Below the pieces are notes generated by a model. That model was not told the DNA's origin and did no database searches. It saw only the letters and a list, made by a program, of their open reading frames with translations. This document shows, one piece after another, positions 19,100-28,647 of a stretch of DNA of 64,000 nucleotides. The stretch spans positions 1-64,000 of the forward strand of contig JAJEGH010000013.1 of NCBI GenBank assembly GCA_022819985.1, read 5' to 3'. Both the position numbers and the translations under genes were made by a program. Each line of letters opens with the position of its first letter. Within the stretch, counting starts at the first letter, position 1. This DNA comes from Alphaproteobacteria bacterium (GTDB taxonomy: Bacteria; Pseudomonadota; Alphaproteobacteria; Bin65).

Positions 19100-19654
19100 C
19101 TATTTCCCCCGTTCCAGGCGCACGCAGCCATGATCGCGCGGCAGCGCGGCGACAAGCTCCGCCACCGTCCGCCGGCTGACCGGGTGCCGCCAGTCCGGCG
19201 CAATTTCCGCCAGCGGCAGCAGGACGAAGGCGCGGCCGTCCATCCGGGGATGCGGCAGGACCGGCGGGCCGGCGGACACCTGCCCCCGGTAATCGATCAG
19301 ATCGAGATCCAGGGTGCGGGCAGCGTTCGGGGCGGCGGCGTCGCGCCGCCTTCCGAACCGCTTTTCCGCGGCGTGCAGCAGGTCCATCAGGGCGCTCGCC
19401 GAGCGGGCGGCGGCGCCACGGCCGAACTCGACGCGCCAGACCGCGTTCAGATAGTCGGGCTGATCCGAAGGCGGCCACGCGGGCGAAGCGTAGAGGCCGC
19501 TGCGTTCGACGGGTTCGACGCCGAGCGTGCCGAGCCACGCGGCGGCTTCGGCGAAGGTCTGCGCGACCGCGCAACCGTCCGGACCCGGCAGATTTCCGCC
19601 GACGGCGATATAGGTCGGGTGCGGTCCGGCGTCGGGCTGCGCTGTTACGCCCAT
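19100..19654 (-). CDS. folK: 2-amino-4-hydroxy-6-hydroxymethyldihydropteridine pyrophosphokinase
   Basis: A 184-residue HPPK of folate synthesis, transferring pyrophosphate from ATP to 6-hydroxymethyl-7,8-dihydropterin. The N-terminus has YIAVGGNLPG, followed by SGLYASPAW and PDYLNAVWRVE. The signature RTLDLDLIDY with its metal-binding aspartates and HPRMDGRAFVLLPLAEIAP are present. It is separated from rpoZ by 159 bases in which I see no further gene. Confidence 0.95.
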   Translation of the reverse strand: MGVTAQPDAGPHPTYIAVGGNLPGPDGCAVAQTFAEAAAWLGTLGVEPVERSGLYASPAWPPSDQPDYLNAVWRVEFGRGAAARSASALMDLLHAAEKRFGRRRDAAAPNAARTLDLDLIDYRGQVSAGPPVLPHPRMDGRAFVLLPLAEIAPDWRHPVSRRTVAELVAALPRDHGCVRLERGK

Positions 19655-19710
19655 CGCACGACCTCGCGATTTATTGTGGGCAAGTGATTACCCCGGACGC
19701 GGGGACCATA

Positions 19711-19716
19711 TATAAT
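19711..19716 (+). promoter_or_regulatory. Candidate -10 box of the NYN-domain gene
   Basis: A perfect TATAAT at 19711-19716 within TATATAATCG lies 25 bases before the ATG at 19742, in the gap between divergent folK and the NYN gene. The expected -35 position (about 19688-19693) holds only a poor match, so the promoter is tentative. Confidence 0.35.
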
Positions 19717-19741
19717 CGATAACAATTTACAGGAAGTGGCA

Positions 19742-20374
19742 ATGACCGTGCGCAACCTCAGCATCTATTCCGACGAGAAAATTGCGATTTTCATCGACGG
19801 TTCCAACCTCTACGCGGCGGCCCGGACCCTCGGCTTCGATATCGACTACAAGCGGCTGCTCGAATTCTTCCGGACCCGCGCCATCCTGCTGCGCGCCTTC
19901 TACTACACGGCGCTGATCGAGGATCAGGATTATTCGCCGATCCGGCCGCTGGTCGACTGGCTCGATTACAACGGCTACACCATGGTCACCAAGCCGACCA
20001 AGGAGTTCACGGACTCCCAGGGCCGGCGCAAGATCAAGGGCAACATGGATATCGAGCTTGCCATCGACATGATGGAGCTCGCCGAGAAACTCGACCATGT
20101 CGTCCTGTTTTCCGGAGACGGCGATTTCCGCCGGCTGGTGGAGGCCGTGCAGCGCAAGGGCGTGCGCGTGACCGTGATCAGCACCGTCAAGACCTCGCCG
20201 CCGATGGTCGCCGACGAACTGCGCCGCCAGGCCGATATCTTCCTCGAGCTGGCCGACCTTTCCGAGAGCATCCAGCGCGACCCGCGCGACCGACCGCCGC
20301 CGCGCCGCGACCGCTTCGAGCGGGACAGCGGGGACGGCGGCTACGGCAACGACGGCTTCGACGAGCAGGACTGA
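19742..20374 (+). CDS. NYN-domain protein (LabA/DUF88-like, PIN-like ribonuclease fold)
   Basis: A 210-residue protein of the LabA/DUF88 group with the PIN-like NYN fold. Acidic motifs expected for a metal-dependent RNase are visible: IFIDGSNLY near the start, NMDIELAIDMMELAE in the middle, and LFSGDGDFRRLVEA, followed by RVTVISTV. The C-terminal 35 residues are Asp/Arg/Gly rich and likely disordered. This gene lies next to the rpoZ-rel cluster in many alphaproteobacteria; its RNA target is not known. The ATG at 19742 has an AGGAAG ribosome site seven bases upstream; a GTG at 19736 is also in frame. Confidence 0.88.
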   Translation: MTVRNLSIYSDEKIAIFIDGSNLYAAARTLGFDIDYKRLLEFFRTRAILLRAFYYTALIEDQDYSPIRPLVDWLDYNGYTMVTKPTKEFTDSQGRRKIKGNMDIELAIDMMELAEKLDHVVLFSGDGDFRRLVEAVQRKGVRVTVISTVKTSPPMVADELRRQADIFLELADLSESIQRDPRDRPPPRRDRFERDSGDGGYGNDGFDEQD

Positions 20375-20438
20375 TCGGAACCGCGATACCGGCGCCGCCG
20401 CGGTCGCACGCCGTAACCGGGGCCGGCCTGCCGCCGCC

Positions 20439-21092
20439 ATGACCGGCCGCCCGGATGCGCCCCCTGACGAACCCCGACGCGATTGCCCCCTTTGCCCGCG
20501 GCTCGCCGCCTTCCGGGCCGAGTGGCGGGCGCGCGAGCCGGATTGGCACAATGCGCCGGTGCCCTCGTTCGGTCCGCTCGACGCGCCGCTGCTGATCGTC
20601 GGCCTGGCGCCGGGACTGCGCGGGGCCAACCGGACCGGCCGGCCCTTCACGGGCGACTGGGCCGGCGACCTGCTGTACGACACGCTCGTGCGCTACGGTT
20701 TCGCCCGCGGAACCTACGACAGGCGGCCGGACGACGGACTCGTCCTCGCCGACTGCCGGATCACCAACGCCGTACGCTGCGTCCCGCCGGAAAACCGCCC
20801 GACGACCGCCGAAAACCGGGCCTGCCTGCCCTTCCTGACGGCGGAAATCGCCGCCATGCCGCGGCTGCAGATCGTTCTGGCGCTGGGCGGCCTCGCCCAC
20901 GGCATGGCGCTCGTCGCACTCGGACTCAGAAAATCCGCCTTCGCCTTCCGCCACGGCGCCATTCATGCCGTGAGCGAACGGTTGCTCCTCGCCGACAGCT
21001 ACCACTGCTCGCGCTACAACACGAACACCGGCCGCCTGACGCCGGAGATGTTCCGGGCGGTGTTCGCCGAACTCCGCGCCCGCCTGACCTGA
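20439..21092 (+). CDS. Uracil-DNA glycosylase family 5 (UDGb-type)
   Basis: A 217-residue base-excision repair glycosylase. An N-terminal CPLCPRL suggests part of the iron-sulfur cluster ligand set; GLAPGLRGANRTGRPFTGD is motif 1 of family 5, LALGGLAHGMAL and then HCSRYNTNTGRLT form motif 2. The family removes uracil and deaminated purines from DNA. It follows the NYN gene after 64 bases on the same strand. Confidence 0.9.
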   Translation: MTGRPDAPPDEPRRDCPLCPRLAAFRAEWRAREPDWHNAPVPSFGPLDAPLLIVGLAPGLRGANRTGRPFTGDWAGDLLYDTLVRYGFARGTYDRRPDDGLVLADCRITNAVRCVPPENRPTTAENRACLPFLTAEIAAMPRLQIVLALGGLAHGMALVALGLRKSAFAFRHGAIHAVSERLLLADSYHCSRYNTNTGRLTPEMFRAVFAELRARLT

Positions 21093-21158
21093 CCCGGCCG
21101 GATCGTCCGCTACAGGGAGCGGACAGGTCCTGCGTCGACAACGGGCGCCGGGCCCGGC

Positions 21159-22682
21159 TCAGTACCACGCTTCGGGCAGCTCCTCCTTGCGCCGGGCGAC
21201 GAAGGCGTCGAGTTCCTCGCGCACGGCCTCGTCCATGGGCGGCGGCGTGTACTGCTCCAGCATCTCCTTCCAGCGCGCATGGGCGCGACTGCGCATGTCG
21301 GTCGATCCGGCCTCGCTCCAACTCTCGATATTCTCGCTGTCGGACAGTTCCGGCTCGTAGAAGGCGGTGCGGTAGTGGCGCATCGTGTGGCCGCAGCCGA
21401 GGAAATGGCCGCCGGGACCGACCTCGCCGTAGGCGTCGCGGGCCAGGGCCTCGTCGCCGGTGTCGAAACCCTCGGCAAGCAGTTTCCGGTAGCCGCCGAG
21501 CCGGTCGGCATCCATGACCAGCTTCTCGAACCCGGTGCACAGGCCGCCCTCCAGCCAGCCGGCCGCCTGGAGCACGAAGTTCGCGCCGGCGAGCATGGTG
21601 GAATGCATCGAATCGGCCGATTCGTAGGCCGCCTGCGCATCCTCGATTTTCGATCCGGTCAGCGAACCGCCGCAGCGCAGGGGCAGGCCGAGCCGCCGGG
21701 CGAGTTGCCCGACGATATAGTTCGACAGCACCGGTTCCGGCATGCCGAAGGTCGGCGCGCCGGATTTCAGCGACATCGAGGTCAGGAAATTACCGAGAAT
21801 GAACGGCGCGCCGGGCCGCACCAGCTGGGCGAAGGCGCAGACCGCCATCGCCTCCGCCAGCGCCTGGGCGACGGAGGCGACGGTCGAGACCGGCCCCATG
21901 GCGCCGGACAGGATGAACGGCGCCACGGCGATGCCCTGCCCCCGCCCGCAATAGACCCGGATCGCCTCGGTCACCACCTTGTCCACCAGCAGGGGCGAGT
22001 TGGTGTTGACGTTGCCGAGGATCACGCAGTGCTCTTCCATCGTCTCCCGGCCGAAGACGATTTCGGCCATGTCGACGCTGTCCTGCGCCCGGCTCTTCTC
22101 GGTGATCGCGCCGAAATGCGGCTTGTCGCTCAGCGTCATGTGGGCATGCAGCATGTCGAGATGGCGGGTGCTCACCGGAATGTCGCACGGCTCGCACACC
22201 ACGAAGCTGCCGTGGTGCAGATGCGGGTGCATGTAGACGAGCCTGACGAGGCTCCGGAAGCTCTCAAGGTCGCCATAGCGCCGGCCGCCCTCAAGATCGC
22301 GCACGAAGGGCGGGCCGTAGACCGCGGCGTAAACCTGGTTGTCGCCGCCGATAACGACCGAGCGGTCGGGATTGCGCGCCAGCTGAGTGAACTGCCGCGG
22401 CGCCTTTGCGCACAGGGAGCGGATCCAGTCCGCCGGCGCGCGCACCCTGTCTTCGTCGTCGATGCTCGCGCCCGCTTCGCGCCAGATGCGCTGGGCCTCT
22501 GGATCGCCCCGGAAGGCGACGCCGACATCCTGCACGATCCAGTCGACCTGGGCCTCAATGCGTTGCAGCCCCTCCTCGTCAAGAAAGTCGAGCACGGGCA
22601 GGCGCCGCCTGATATAGGGCGAAGCGGGCGCCCCCTTGGCGGCGGCGGACCGTTGGCGTGCAGCCCGGGCGCGTCGGGCCAT
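21159..22682 (-). CDS. MttB-family (trimethylamine methyltransferase-like) corrinoid methyltransferase, no pyrrolysine
   Basis: A 507-residue TIM-barrel protein of the MttB superfamily. Recognisable blocks are YGPPFVRDLEGGRR, HMTLSDKPHFGAITE, PLGLPL-type LGLPLRCGGSLTGSK and GCGHTMRHYRTAFYEPELSD. The frame is open without an internal amber codon, so this is a pyrrolysine-free member; characterised ones demethylate glycine betaine, proline betaine, carnitine and similar quaternary amines onto a corrinoid protein. No corrinoid protein gene or reactivase lies in the window. A GGGGAGGAA ribosome site precedes the start, and a molybdo-hydroxylase gene is divergent. Confidence 0.88.
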   Translation of the reverse strand: MARRARAARQRSAAAKGAPASPYIRRRLPVLDFLDEEGLQRIEAQVDWIVQDVGVAFRGDPEAQRIWREAGASIDDEDRVRAPADWIRSLCAKAPRQFTQLARNPDRSVVIGGDNQVYAAVYGPPFVRDLEGGRRYGDLESFRSLVRLVYMHPHLHHGSFVVCEPCDIPVSTRHLDMLHAHMTLSDKPHFGAITEKSRAQDSVDMAEIVFGRETMEEHCVILGNVNTNSPLLVDKVVTEAIRVYCGRGQGIAVAPFILSGAMGPVSTVASVAQALAEAMAVCAFAQLVRPGAPFILGNFLTSMSLKSGAPTFGMPEPVLSNYIVGQLARRLGLPLRCGGSLTGSKIEDAQAAYESADSMHSTMLAGANFVLQAAGWLEGGLCTGFEKLVMDADRLGGYRKLLAEGFDTGDEALARDAYGEVGPGGHFLGCGHTMRHYRTAFYEPELSDSENIESWSEAGSTDMRSRAHARWKEMLEQYTPPPMDEAVREELDAFVARRKEELPEAWY

Positions 22683-22801
22683 AGCAAATTCCTCCCCCTG
22701 CCCGGAAGCCCCCGTCTTCCGGCGGGCCGCACCCCTACACCGAGGCTCAACCGCATGCTAGCGTTATCGTTCTGCCGGGATTTCACTTTTTTGAGCGCGC
22801 C

Positions 22802-24982
22802 TTGAAGACCGATCCAACTGCACGGTCCGGCGACCTCGGGCAGGCGCGCCTGCGGGTCGAGGACCGGGCGCTCCTGACCGGGCAGGGCCGCTTCACCGAC
22901 GATATCCGCATCGCCGGCTGCCTCCATGCCGCCTTTGTGCGCAGCCCGGAGGCGCACGGCCGGATCGCGGCGATCGGGACGGCCGAAGCAACCGCCCTGC
23001 CCGGTGTCGTGCGCATCTTCACCGGCGCAGATCTTGCCGGCCTGGGGCGGACTTCGGTCAACCCGCTCATGCCGGACATCCGGCCCCTGCCGCCGGAACC
23101 GCTGGCAACCGGTACGGTCACTGCCGTCGGGCAGCCCGTCGCTCTGGTCGTGGCGGAGACCGCCGCCGGCGCGCTCGATGCCGCCGAGTCCGTCTTTGCC
23201 GAAATCGACCCGCTTCCCCCGATCCCGTCAAATGGCGAAGCAGGGTCGTACCGGGCGCGTGAAGCGTGGAATTCGCCGGCGGCGGATGTTCGCAATGCTG
23301 CGGCGCGCGCCACCGTGTCGCTCCGCCAGCCCCTGCTCGCGCCGGCGGCGCTGGAGCCGCGCGGGCTAATCGCCGACGCTGCCGGCGAACCGGGCCGTCT
23401 GACCGTGTGGCTCGGCAGCCAGTCGCCGCACCGGGCGCGCGAGGAGCTGGCCGCCGTGCTCGGGCTGGACCCGGGGGCGATCCGCGTCGTCGCGCCGGAT
23501 GTCGGCGGCGCCTTCGGCATGAAGGCCTCGCTCTATCCCGAAGACATCGCCGTCGCCTTTGCCGCGCTGACGCTCGGCCGCTGCGTGAAATGGATCGCGA
23601 CCCGCAGCGAGGACTTTCTCGCCGCCACCCAGGGCCGCGGCCAGACGATCGATGCCGGCCTGAGCGCCGACAGCGACGGCACGCTGCTCCATCTCGACGC
23701 CGCCGTGCGGGCACCGCTCGGTTCGTGGATGCCCTACAGCGCGGTCGTGCCGGCGCGCAACGCCGGACGCATCATGCCGGGCCCCTACAGGGTCGCGTCG
23801 GTCGATATCGAGGCCACAGGCGTAGAAACAAACGGCGCGGCCGTCGGTATCTACCGCGGCGCCGGCCGGCCGGAAGCCGCGCTGGCCATGGAACTGCTGA
23901 TCGAACGGCTCGCCGGAGCGCTCGATCTGCCGCCGGAAGACCTGCGCCGCCGGAATTTCGTGTCCGCCGCCGACATGCCGTGGACGACGCCGACGGGGCA
24001 GACCCTGGACAGCGGCGATTACCGCGCCGCCTACGACCGCGCCGCCGCGCTGCTCCGGCCGGAACCGGCGGAACGCAACGGCCTGCTGCGCGGCAGCGCA
24101 ACCATCGCCTATATCGAGCCGTCCGGCCTCGGCTGGGAAACGGCGCGGCTGACCCTGGGCGCCGACGGCGCGATAACCGCCGCGACCGGCTCCGCCGCCC
24201 AGGGCCAGGGCCGCACGACAGCAGTCCAGCAGATCGTCGGCGACGGGCTCGGGGTCGCGCCGGACACGGTGGGCGTCGTGCACGGCGACAGCCGCGCGCC
24301 GGACACGGCCATCGGCGCCCTGGCAAGCCGCAGCACGCCGATCGGCGGCAGCGCGCTGGTTGCGGCCTGCCGCGACCTCCGCCGGCAGGCCGAAGAGCGG
24401 CTGGGCCGGTCCATCGGCGACCGTCCGGACTGGACCGCCATCGCGCGGGAAACCGGTGAGCTGGCCGCCGACGCCACCTACAGCGCCGCAGGAGAGGCCT
24501 GGGGCTACGGCGCGGTCGGCTGCACGGTCGCCGTCGACCCGGAAACCGGCGTGCTGACGATCGAACGCCTGGTCTGGGTCGACGACGCCGGCACGGTGAT
24601 CAATCCGATACTGGCCGAAGGGCAGCTCCTCGGCGGCATCGCCCAGGGCGTCGGCGAAGCGGTGCTGGAGCGGATCGTCTACGACGCGGACGGGCAGTTG
24701 CTCACCGGCTCTTTCATGGACTACGGCATCCCGCGCGCCGCCGATATGCCGCCGGTGACGCTGGAGCGGATGGAAACGCCGAGCCCGGCCAACCTGCTGG
24801 GCGCCAAGGGCATCGGCGAGGCCGGCGCCATCGGCGCCCCGGCGGCGATCGCCTGCGCCGTCATGGCTGCGCTGCGCCCGCTCGGCGTGAAGCATCTCGA
24901 CATGCCCTACACCCCTGCGCATATTTGGCAGGCGATCCGCGATGCCCAAACCGGCGACGGGGCCGGCGCCGGAGACCGATAA
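22802..24982 (+). CDS. Xanthine dehydrogenase/CO dehydrogenase-type molybdopterin-binding subunit
   Basis: A 726-residue large subunit of the molybdenum hydroxylase family (CoxL/XdhB-like). It begins with LGQARLRVEDRALLTGQGRFTDD, has the VGGAFGMK molybdopterin motif, GIYRGAGRPEAA, and the C-terminal GAKGIGEAG with the catalytic Glu. Such enzymes hydroxylate aldehydes, N-heterocycles or CO using water. The FAD and 2Fe-2S subunits normally encoded beside it are absent here. The start is TTG at 22802 without a clear ribosome site; no alternative ATG or GTG lies at a better place. Confidence 0.88.
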   Translation: MKTDPTARSGDLGQARLRVEDRALLTGQGRFTDDIRIAGCLHAAFVRSPEAHGRIAAIGTAEATALPGVVRIFTGADLAGLGRTSVNPLMPDIRPLPPEPLATGTVTAVGQPVALVVAETAAGALDAAESVFAEIDPLPPIPSNGEAGSYRAREAWNSPAADVRNAAARATVSLRQPLLAPAALEPRGLIADAAGEPGRLTVWLGSQSPHRAREELAAVLGLDPGAIRVVAPDVGGAFGMKASLYPEDIAVAFAALTLGRCVKWIATRSEDFLAATQGRGQTIDAGLSADSDGTLLHLDAAVRAPLGSWMPYSAVVPARNAGRIMPGPYRVASVDIEATGVETNGAAVGIYRGAGRPEAALAMELLIERLAGALDLPPEDLRRRNFVSAADMPWTTPTGQTLDSGDYRAAYDRAAALLRPEPAERNGLLRGSATIAYIEPSGLGWETARLTLGADGAITAATGSAAQGQGRTTAVQQIVGDGLGVAPDTVGVVHGDSRAPDTAIGALASRSTPIGGSALVAACRDLRRQAEERLGRSIGDRPDWTAIARETGELAADATYSAAGEAWGYGAVGCTVAVDPETGVLTIERLVWVDDAGTVINPILAEGQLLGGIAQGVGEAVLERIVYDADGQLLTGSFMDYGIPRAADMPPVTLERMETPSPANLLGAKGIGEAGAIGAPAAIACAVMAALRPLGVKHLDMPYTPAHIWQAIRDAQTGDGAGAGDR

Positions 24983-25004
24983 CCGCAACGGCGGAGCGAG
25001 AAGG

Positions 25005-25988
25005 ATGGTCCTCCCCTATCGGAAGTCCGAAGCCAAGGACTATGCCCGCGAACACATGAAGGGCATCTGGGCCGCGGCGCTCACCCCGTTTGCGGAAGAC
25101 GGCGCGGTCGACGAGGCCGCGGTGCGCCGCAACCTGCGCCACTGGATCGACGATCTGGAAATCGACGGCTTCTTCATCTCGGGCAAGCAGGGCGAGTTCT
25201 TCGCCATGTCGCTGGAGGAGCGCAAGCGCTGCCTGGAAATCGCCATCGAGGAGTGCGCCGTTGGATCGGCCAGCACCATCATGTCCTGTTCGGACCAGAA
25301 TCTGGACGTCGTGATCGACCTGGCGCAGCACGCCCAGGACGTCGGCTGCCCCTATATCGTCGTCCACGCCCCGGTGCTGCATTTCAACAACGCCCCCGAC
25401 GACACGGTCTACGAATATTACCGCTACATCTGCGAGAGGGTGGATATCGCCGTCGCCATGTGGAGCCATCCGGACAGCGGCTATCTGATGAGCCCGGAAC
25501 TGTGCAGCCGGGTCGCCGATCTGCCGAACGTCGTGGCGATCAAATACAGCGTGCCGCGGGAGATGTACGCCCGCCTCACCGACCTCGCCGGCGACCGCAT
25601 CCTGGTCAGCACGGCCTCGGAAGACGAATGGTTCGACAATATCGTCGAACTGGGCTGGCGGCTCTATCTCTGCTCCTCGCCGCCCTACCTGATCCAGACC
25701 GCCGCCGACAAGCGGATGCGCGAATACACCGACCTCGCCTTCGCCGGCGAAATCGAGCGGGCGCGGCAGGTACGCGACAGCCTCGATCCGGTGCGCAAGG
25801 CCCTGAAAGGCACCCGCCCGCCGGGCAAGCCGCACAGCCACCAGAAATACTGGCAGGACCTGCTCGGCCAGACCGGCGGCCGTGTCCGCCGCCCGGGCCT
25901 GCCGCTCACCGAGTCGGAAAAGGCGGCGACCCGCGAGGCGTTCGACTCCTGCGGCCTCGTTCTGGAAAGCGCGGCGGAGGCCGCCTGA
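25005..25988 (+). CDS. Dihydrodipicolinate synthase/N-acetylneuraminate lyase family protein
   Basis: A 327-residue class I aldolase-type barrel. GIWAAALTPFAEDGAVDEAAVRRNL is the DapA family opening, GKQGEFFAMSLEER (60-73) corresponds to the GTTGE loop in altered form, and K180 in VVAIKYS is the Schiff-base lysine. The divergent loop and the genes around it (molybdo-hydroxylase, methyltransferase, aldehyde dehydrogenase) argue for a catabolic aldolase or dehydratase acting on a 2-oxo acid rather than lysine biosynthesis. The ATG at 25005 has a purine-rich GAGAAGG ribosome site. Confidence 0.87.
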   Translation: MVLPYRKSEAKDYAREHMKGIWAAALTPFAEDGAVDEAAVRRNLRHWIDDLEIDGFFISGKQGEFFAMSLEERKRCLEIAIEECAVGSASTIMSCSDQNLDVVIDLAQHAQDVGCPYIVVHAPVLHFNNAPDDTVYEYYRYICERVDIAVAMWSHPDSGYLMSPELCSRVADLPNVVAIKYSVPREMYARLTDLAGDRILVSTASEDEWFDNIVELGWRLYLCSSPPYLIQTAADKRMREYTDLAFAGEIERARQVRDSLDPVRKALKGTRPPGKPHSHQKYWQDLLGQTGGRVRRPGLPLTESEKAATREAFDSCGLVLESAAEAA

Positions 25989-25990
25989 CC

Positions 25991-26830
25991 GTGGCGGAGG
26001 CGAACCGGGACCAGATCGAGTTCTGGTCGACCACCCAGGGCCGGAAGTGGCTGCGCCTCGAAGACCGCATCGAGCGGATGATGACGCCGTTCACCGAGGC
26101 CGGGCTCGCGGCGCTGGGCGATATCGCGGGCAAGCACTGCCTCGACATCGGCTGCGGCGCGGCCGGGACCACCCTGGCGCTGGCCGACGCCGCGGGCGAC
26201 GCGGGATCGGCCGCCGGGATCGACGTGTCGCCGCCCCTGCTGAAACGAGCATGGGAACGAGCCGACGGGCGCAACAACATGTGCTTCGCTGAAGGTGACG
26301 CCCAGGACTACGCGTTCCGGGATGACACGTTCGATATCCTGTTCTCGCGCTTCGGGATCATGTTCTTTCGCGATACGCCGGCGGCGCTCGCCAACCTGCG
26401 CCGGGCGAGCCGGCCCGATGCAAGGCTGGTCTTCATCGTATGGCGCGAACCGCGCGATAATCCGTGGGTGATGATTCCGGTCTCGGCGGCCAAGGCCTTC
26501 GTCGAATTGCCGCCGCGCCCGGCGCCGGGCGAGCCGAGCCAGTTCCAGTGGGCCGATCCCGGACTGGCGACCGGATGGCTGGAAGGCGCCGGATGGCGCG
26601 ACTGCCGCTTCGATCCGCTCGACATCGCGCTGGACATGCCGGGCGAGCCGCTGGAGGCCGCCCGGTTCCTGCTCCAGATGGGCCCGGCGGCGGCCCTGCT
26701 GGCCGAAGCCGGCGGCGACCTGGCGGAGCGCGCCGAGACCGCCCTGGCCGAAAAGCTTGTGCCTCACCTGCGCGACGGCGCGGTCACGCTCGGCAGCGCC
26801 TGCTGGATCGTCTCGGCTCAAGCCGGATAG
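25991..26830 (+). CDS. Class I SAM-dependent methyltransferase (UbiE-like)
   Basis: A 279-residue Rossmann methyltransferase. Motif I is CLDIGCGAAGTTLALAD, the acidic loop is GIDVSPPLL, motif II is FAEGDAQDYAFRDDTFDILFSRFGIMFF, then the LRRASRPDARLVFIVWRE strand. It starts with GTG two bases after the stop of the DapA-like gene, so the two are co-translated. Substrate unknown; this subfamily methylates small molecules. Confidence 0.88.
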   Translation: MAEANRDQIEFWSTTQGRKWLRLEDRIERMMTPFTEAGLAALGDIAGKHCLDIGCGAAGTTLALADAAGDAGSAAGIDVSPPLLKRAWERADGRNNMCFAEGDAQDYAFRDDTFDILFSRFGIMFFRDTPAALANLRRASRPDARLVFIVWREPRDNPWVMIPVSAAKAFVELPPRPAPGEPSQFQWADPGLATGWLEGAGWRDCRFDPLDIALDMPGEPLEAARFLLQMGPAAALLAEAGGDLAERAETALAEKLVPHLRDGAVTLGSACWIVSAQAG

Positions 26831-26874
26831 CCCGCACTGTCATCGAAGTCATGGGCTACCCGGCCGGGGAGCGC

Positions 26875-27022
26875 CCCTTCGATACGCCCCAGCCCCGGGG
26901 GGCCGGGGCTACTCAGGATGAGGAAGAGGGGGCGTTCAAGCTTAGACCCCCAACCCTCCTCATCCCGAGTAGGCGCGTCAGCAGCCTGTCCTGAGCTTGT
27001 CGAAGGGCCGTATCGAGGGGCC
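26875..27022. repeat. Dispersed palindromic intergenic repeat, copy 1
   Basis: A REP/BIME-like element between convergent genes. The inner arms CTACTCAGGATGAGG and CCTCATCCCGAGTAG are inverted copies with one mismatch; the outer arms CCTTCGATACG and CGTATCGAGGGG are also inverted. The 60 bases at 26958-27017 are identical to 48729-48788 in copy 2. No coding potential. Confidence 0.85.
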
Positions 27023-27030
27023 GGCCGCGC

Positions 27031-28464
27031 TCAGGCGGCGTCGGCGCCGAAAATCGCCTTGACTTCCAGGAACTCCTCGAAGCCGTGGGCGCCCCATTCG
27101 CGACCGTTGCCGGACTGCTTGTAGCCGCCGAAGGCCGCCGACAGGTCCGGCATCGCGCCGTTTATATGGACGTTGCCGGTGCGCAGCCGGCGCGCCACCC
27201 GGGCGGCGCGCTGCGGATCGGCCGAGGAGACATAGCCCGACAGGCCGTAGGGCGTGTCGTTGGCGATGGCGACGGCCTCATCCTCGTCGCTGTAGCCGAT
27301 GATCGACAGGACCGGGCCGAAGATTTCCTCCCGCGCGATCGTCATATCGTTGGTGACGTTGGCGAACACGGTGGGGCGGACATAGTAACCCTTGTCCAGC
27401 CCGTCGGGCCGGCCGGGGCCGCCGGCGACCAGCTCGGCGCCCTCCTCAATGCCCTTCCCGATCAGGCCCTGGACCTTGTCGAACTGCATCGCGCTGGCGA
27501 GCGGTCCCATGGTGGTAGCTTCATCGCGCGGGTCGCCGACCGCGATCTTGCCGGCCGCCGACTGCGCGGCCTCGACCGCCTCGGCCATCCGGTCCATCGG
27601 CACGAGCATCCGGGTCGGCGCGTTGCAGGACTGGCCGGCATTGCCGGCGCAGCCGAACACGCCGCCCTTCACCGCCCTGGCGATATCGACATCGTCGAGC
27701 AGGATGTTGGCCGATTTGCCGCCGAGCTCCTGGGTCACGCGCTTGACGGTGTCGGCCGAGCCCCTGGCGACGGCGATGCCACCGCGGGTCGAGCCGGTGA
27801 ACGACATCATGTCGATATCCGGATGGGCCGACATGGCCTCGCCGACCGTCGGCCCGTCGCCATTGACCAGGTTGAAGACGCCGGCCGGCACGCCGGCTTC
27901 GTCGAGGATTTCGGCGAAGATGATGGCGTCGAGCGGCGCGATCTCGCTCGGCTTGAGCACCATGGTGCAGCCCGCGGCGAGCGCCGGCGCGACCTTGCAG
28001 GTAATCTGGTTCTGCGGCCAGTTCCACGGCGTAATCATGCCGACGACGCCGACCGGTTCGCGGCGCATCAGCGTGCTGCCGTTGACTTCCTCGAACGCGT
28101 AGTCCTTCAGCACCCGGGCGGCGGTCTTGATATGGGCGAGGCCGGACGGCGCCTGGACCTTCTTCGCGAAGCCGAGCGGCGCACCCATTTCGCGGGAGAT
28201 CGCCTCGCCCAGATCCCCGATCCGGCTCTTGTAGATTTCGACGATCCGGTTCAGCAGGTCGAGCCGCTCCTCCCGGCTCGTTTCGGCATAGCTGTCGAAG
28301 GCGGCGCGGGCGGCGGCGACGGCCTTGTCGACGTCGGCGGCCGACCCGAGGCTGATCTGCCCGCACGGCTCTTCCGTCGCCGGATCGATGACGTCCAGCG
28401 TCCGGGGTTCCACCGGATCGACCCATGCGCCGTCGATATAGAATTTCAGGGTGTTGCCGGACAT
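27031..28464 (-). CDS. NAD(P)-dependent aldehyde dehydrogenase
   Basis: A 477-residue enzyme of the aldehyde dehydrogenase superfamily. The cofactor segment is MITPWNWP, catalytic Glu246 lies in TQELGGKSAN and catalytic Cys280 in GNAGQSCNAPTR, with EEIFGPVLSIIGY near the C-terminus. It oxidises an aldehyde to the acid; the exact substrate cannot be read, though the Cys context (QSCNAPT) is typical of broad-range members. A GGAAGGAAG site precedes the ATG. The gene is divergent from the enoyl-CoA hydratase gene. Confidence 0.93.
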   Translation of the reverse strand: MSGNTLKFYIDGAWVDPVEPRTLDVIDPATEEPCGQISLGSAADVDKAVAAARAAFDSYAETSREERLDLLNRIVEIYKSRIGDLGEAISREMGAPLGFAKKVQAPSGLAHIKTAARVLKDYAFEEVNGSTLMRREPVGVVGMITPWNWPQNQITCKVAPALAAGCTMVLKPSEIAPLDAIIFAEILDEAGVPAGVFNLVNGDGPTVGEAMSAHPDIDMMSFTGSTRGGIAVARGSADTVKRVTQELGGKSANILLDDVDIARAVKGGVFGCAGNAGQSCNAPTRMLVPMDRMAEAVEAAQSAAGKIAVGDPRDEATTMGPLASAMQFDKVQGLIGKGIEEGAELVAGGPGRPDGLDKGYYVRPTVFANVTNDMTIAREEIFGPVLSIIGYSDEDEAVAIANDTPYGLSGYVSSADPQRAARVARRLRTGNVHINGAMPDLSAAFGGYKQSGNGREWGAHGFEEFLEVKAIFGADAA

Positions 28465-28647
28465 GCTGCTGCTTCCTTCCGATGGACCGTGCGATTAGGC
28501 GGTGTGCCGTTCGGCGCGAGATATAGACTGCGGCCCCGCGGCTTGCCAACCGCCGCCGGGCGGCCGGATCGGCGCAGCCCGAAAAGCCTGTTTCGCCGCT
28601 CCGCTTCGTGTTACCGCCGTCGCCGGAACCGGGGAGGCGAAGGCGGA

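Noticed and set aside
21159..22682. Pyrrolysine-dependent trimethylamine methyltransferase
   Set aside because: The frame is open without an internal TAG, so this is a pyrrolysine-free MttB relative.
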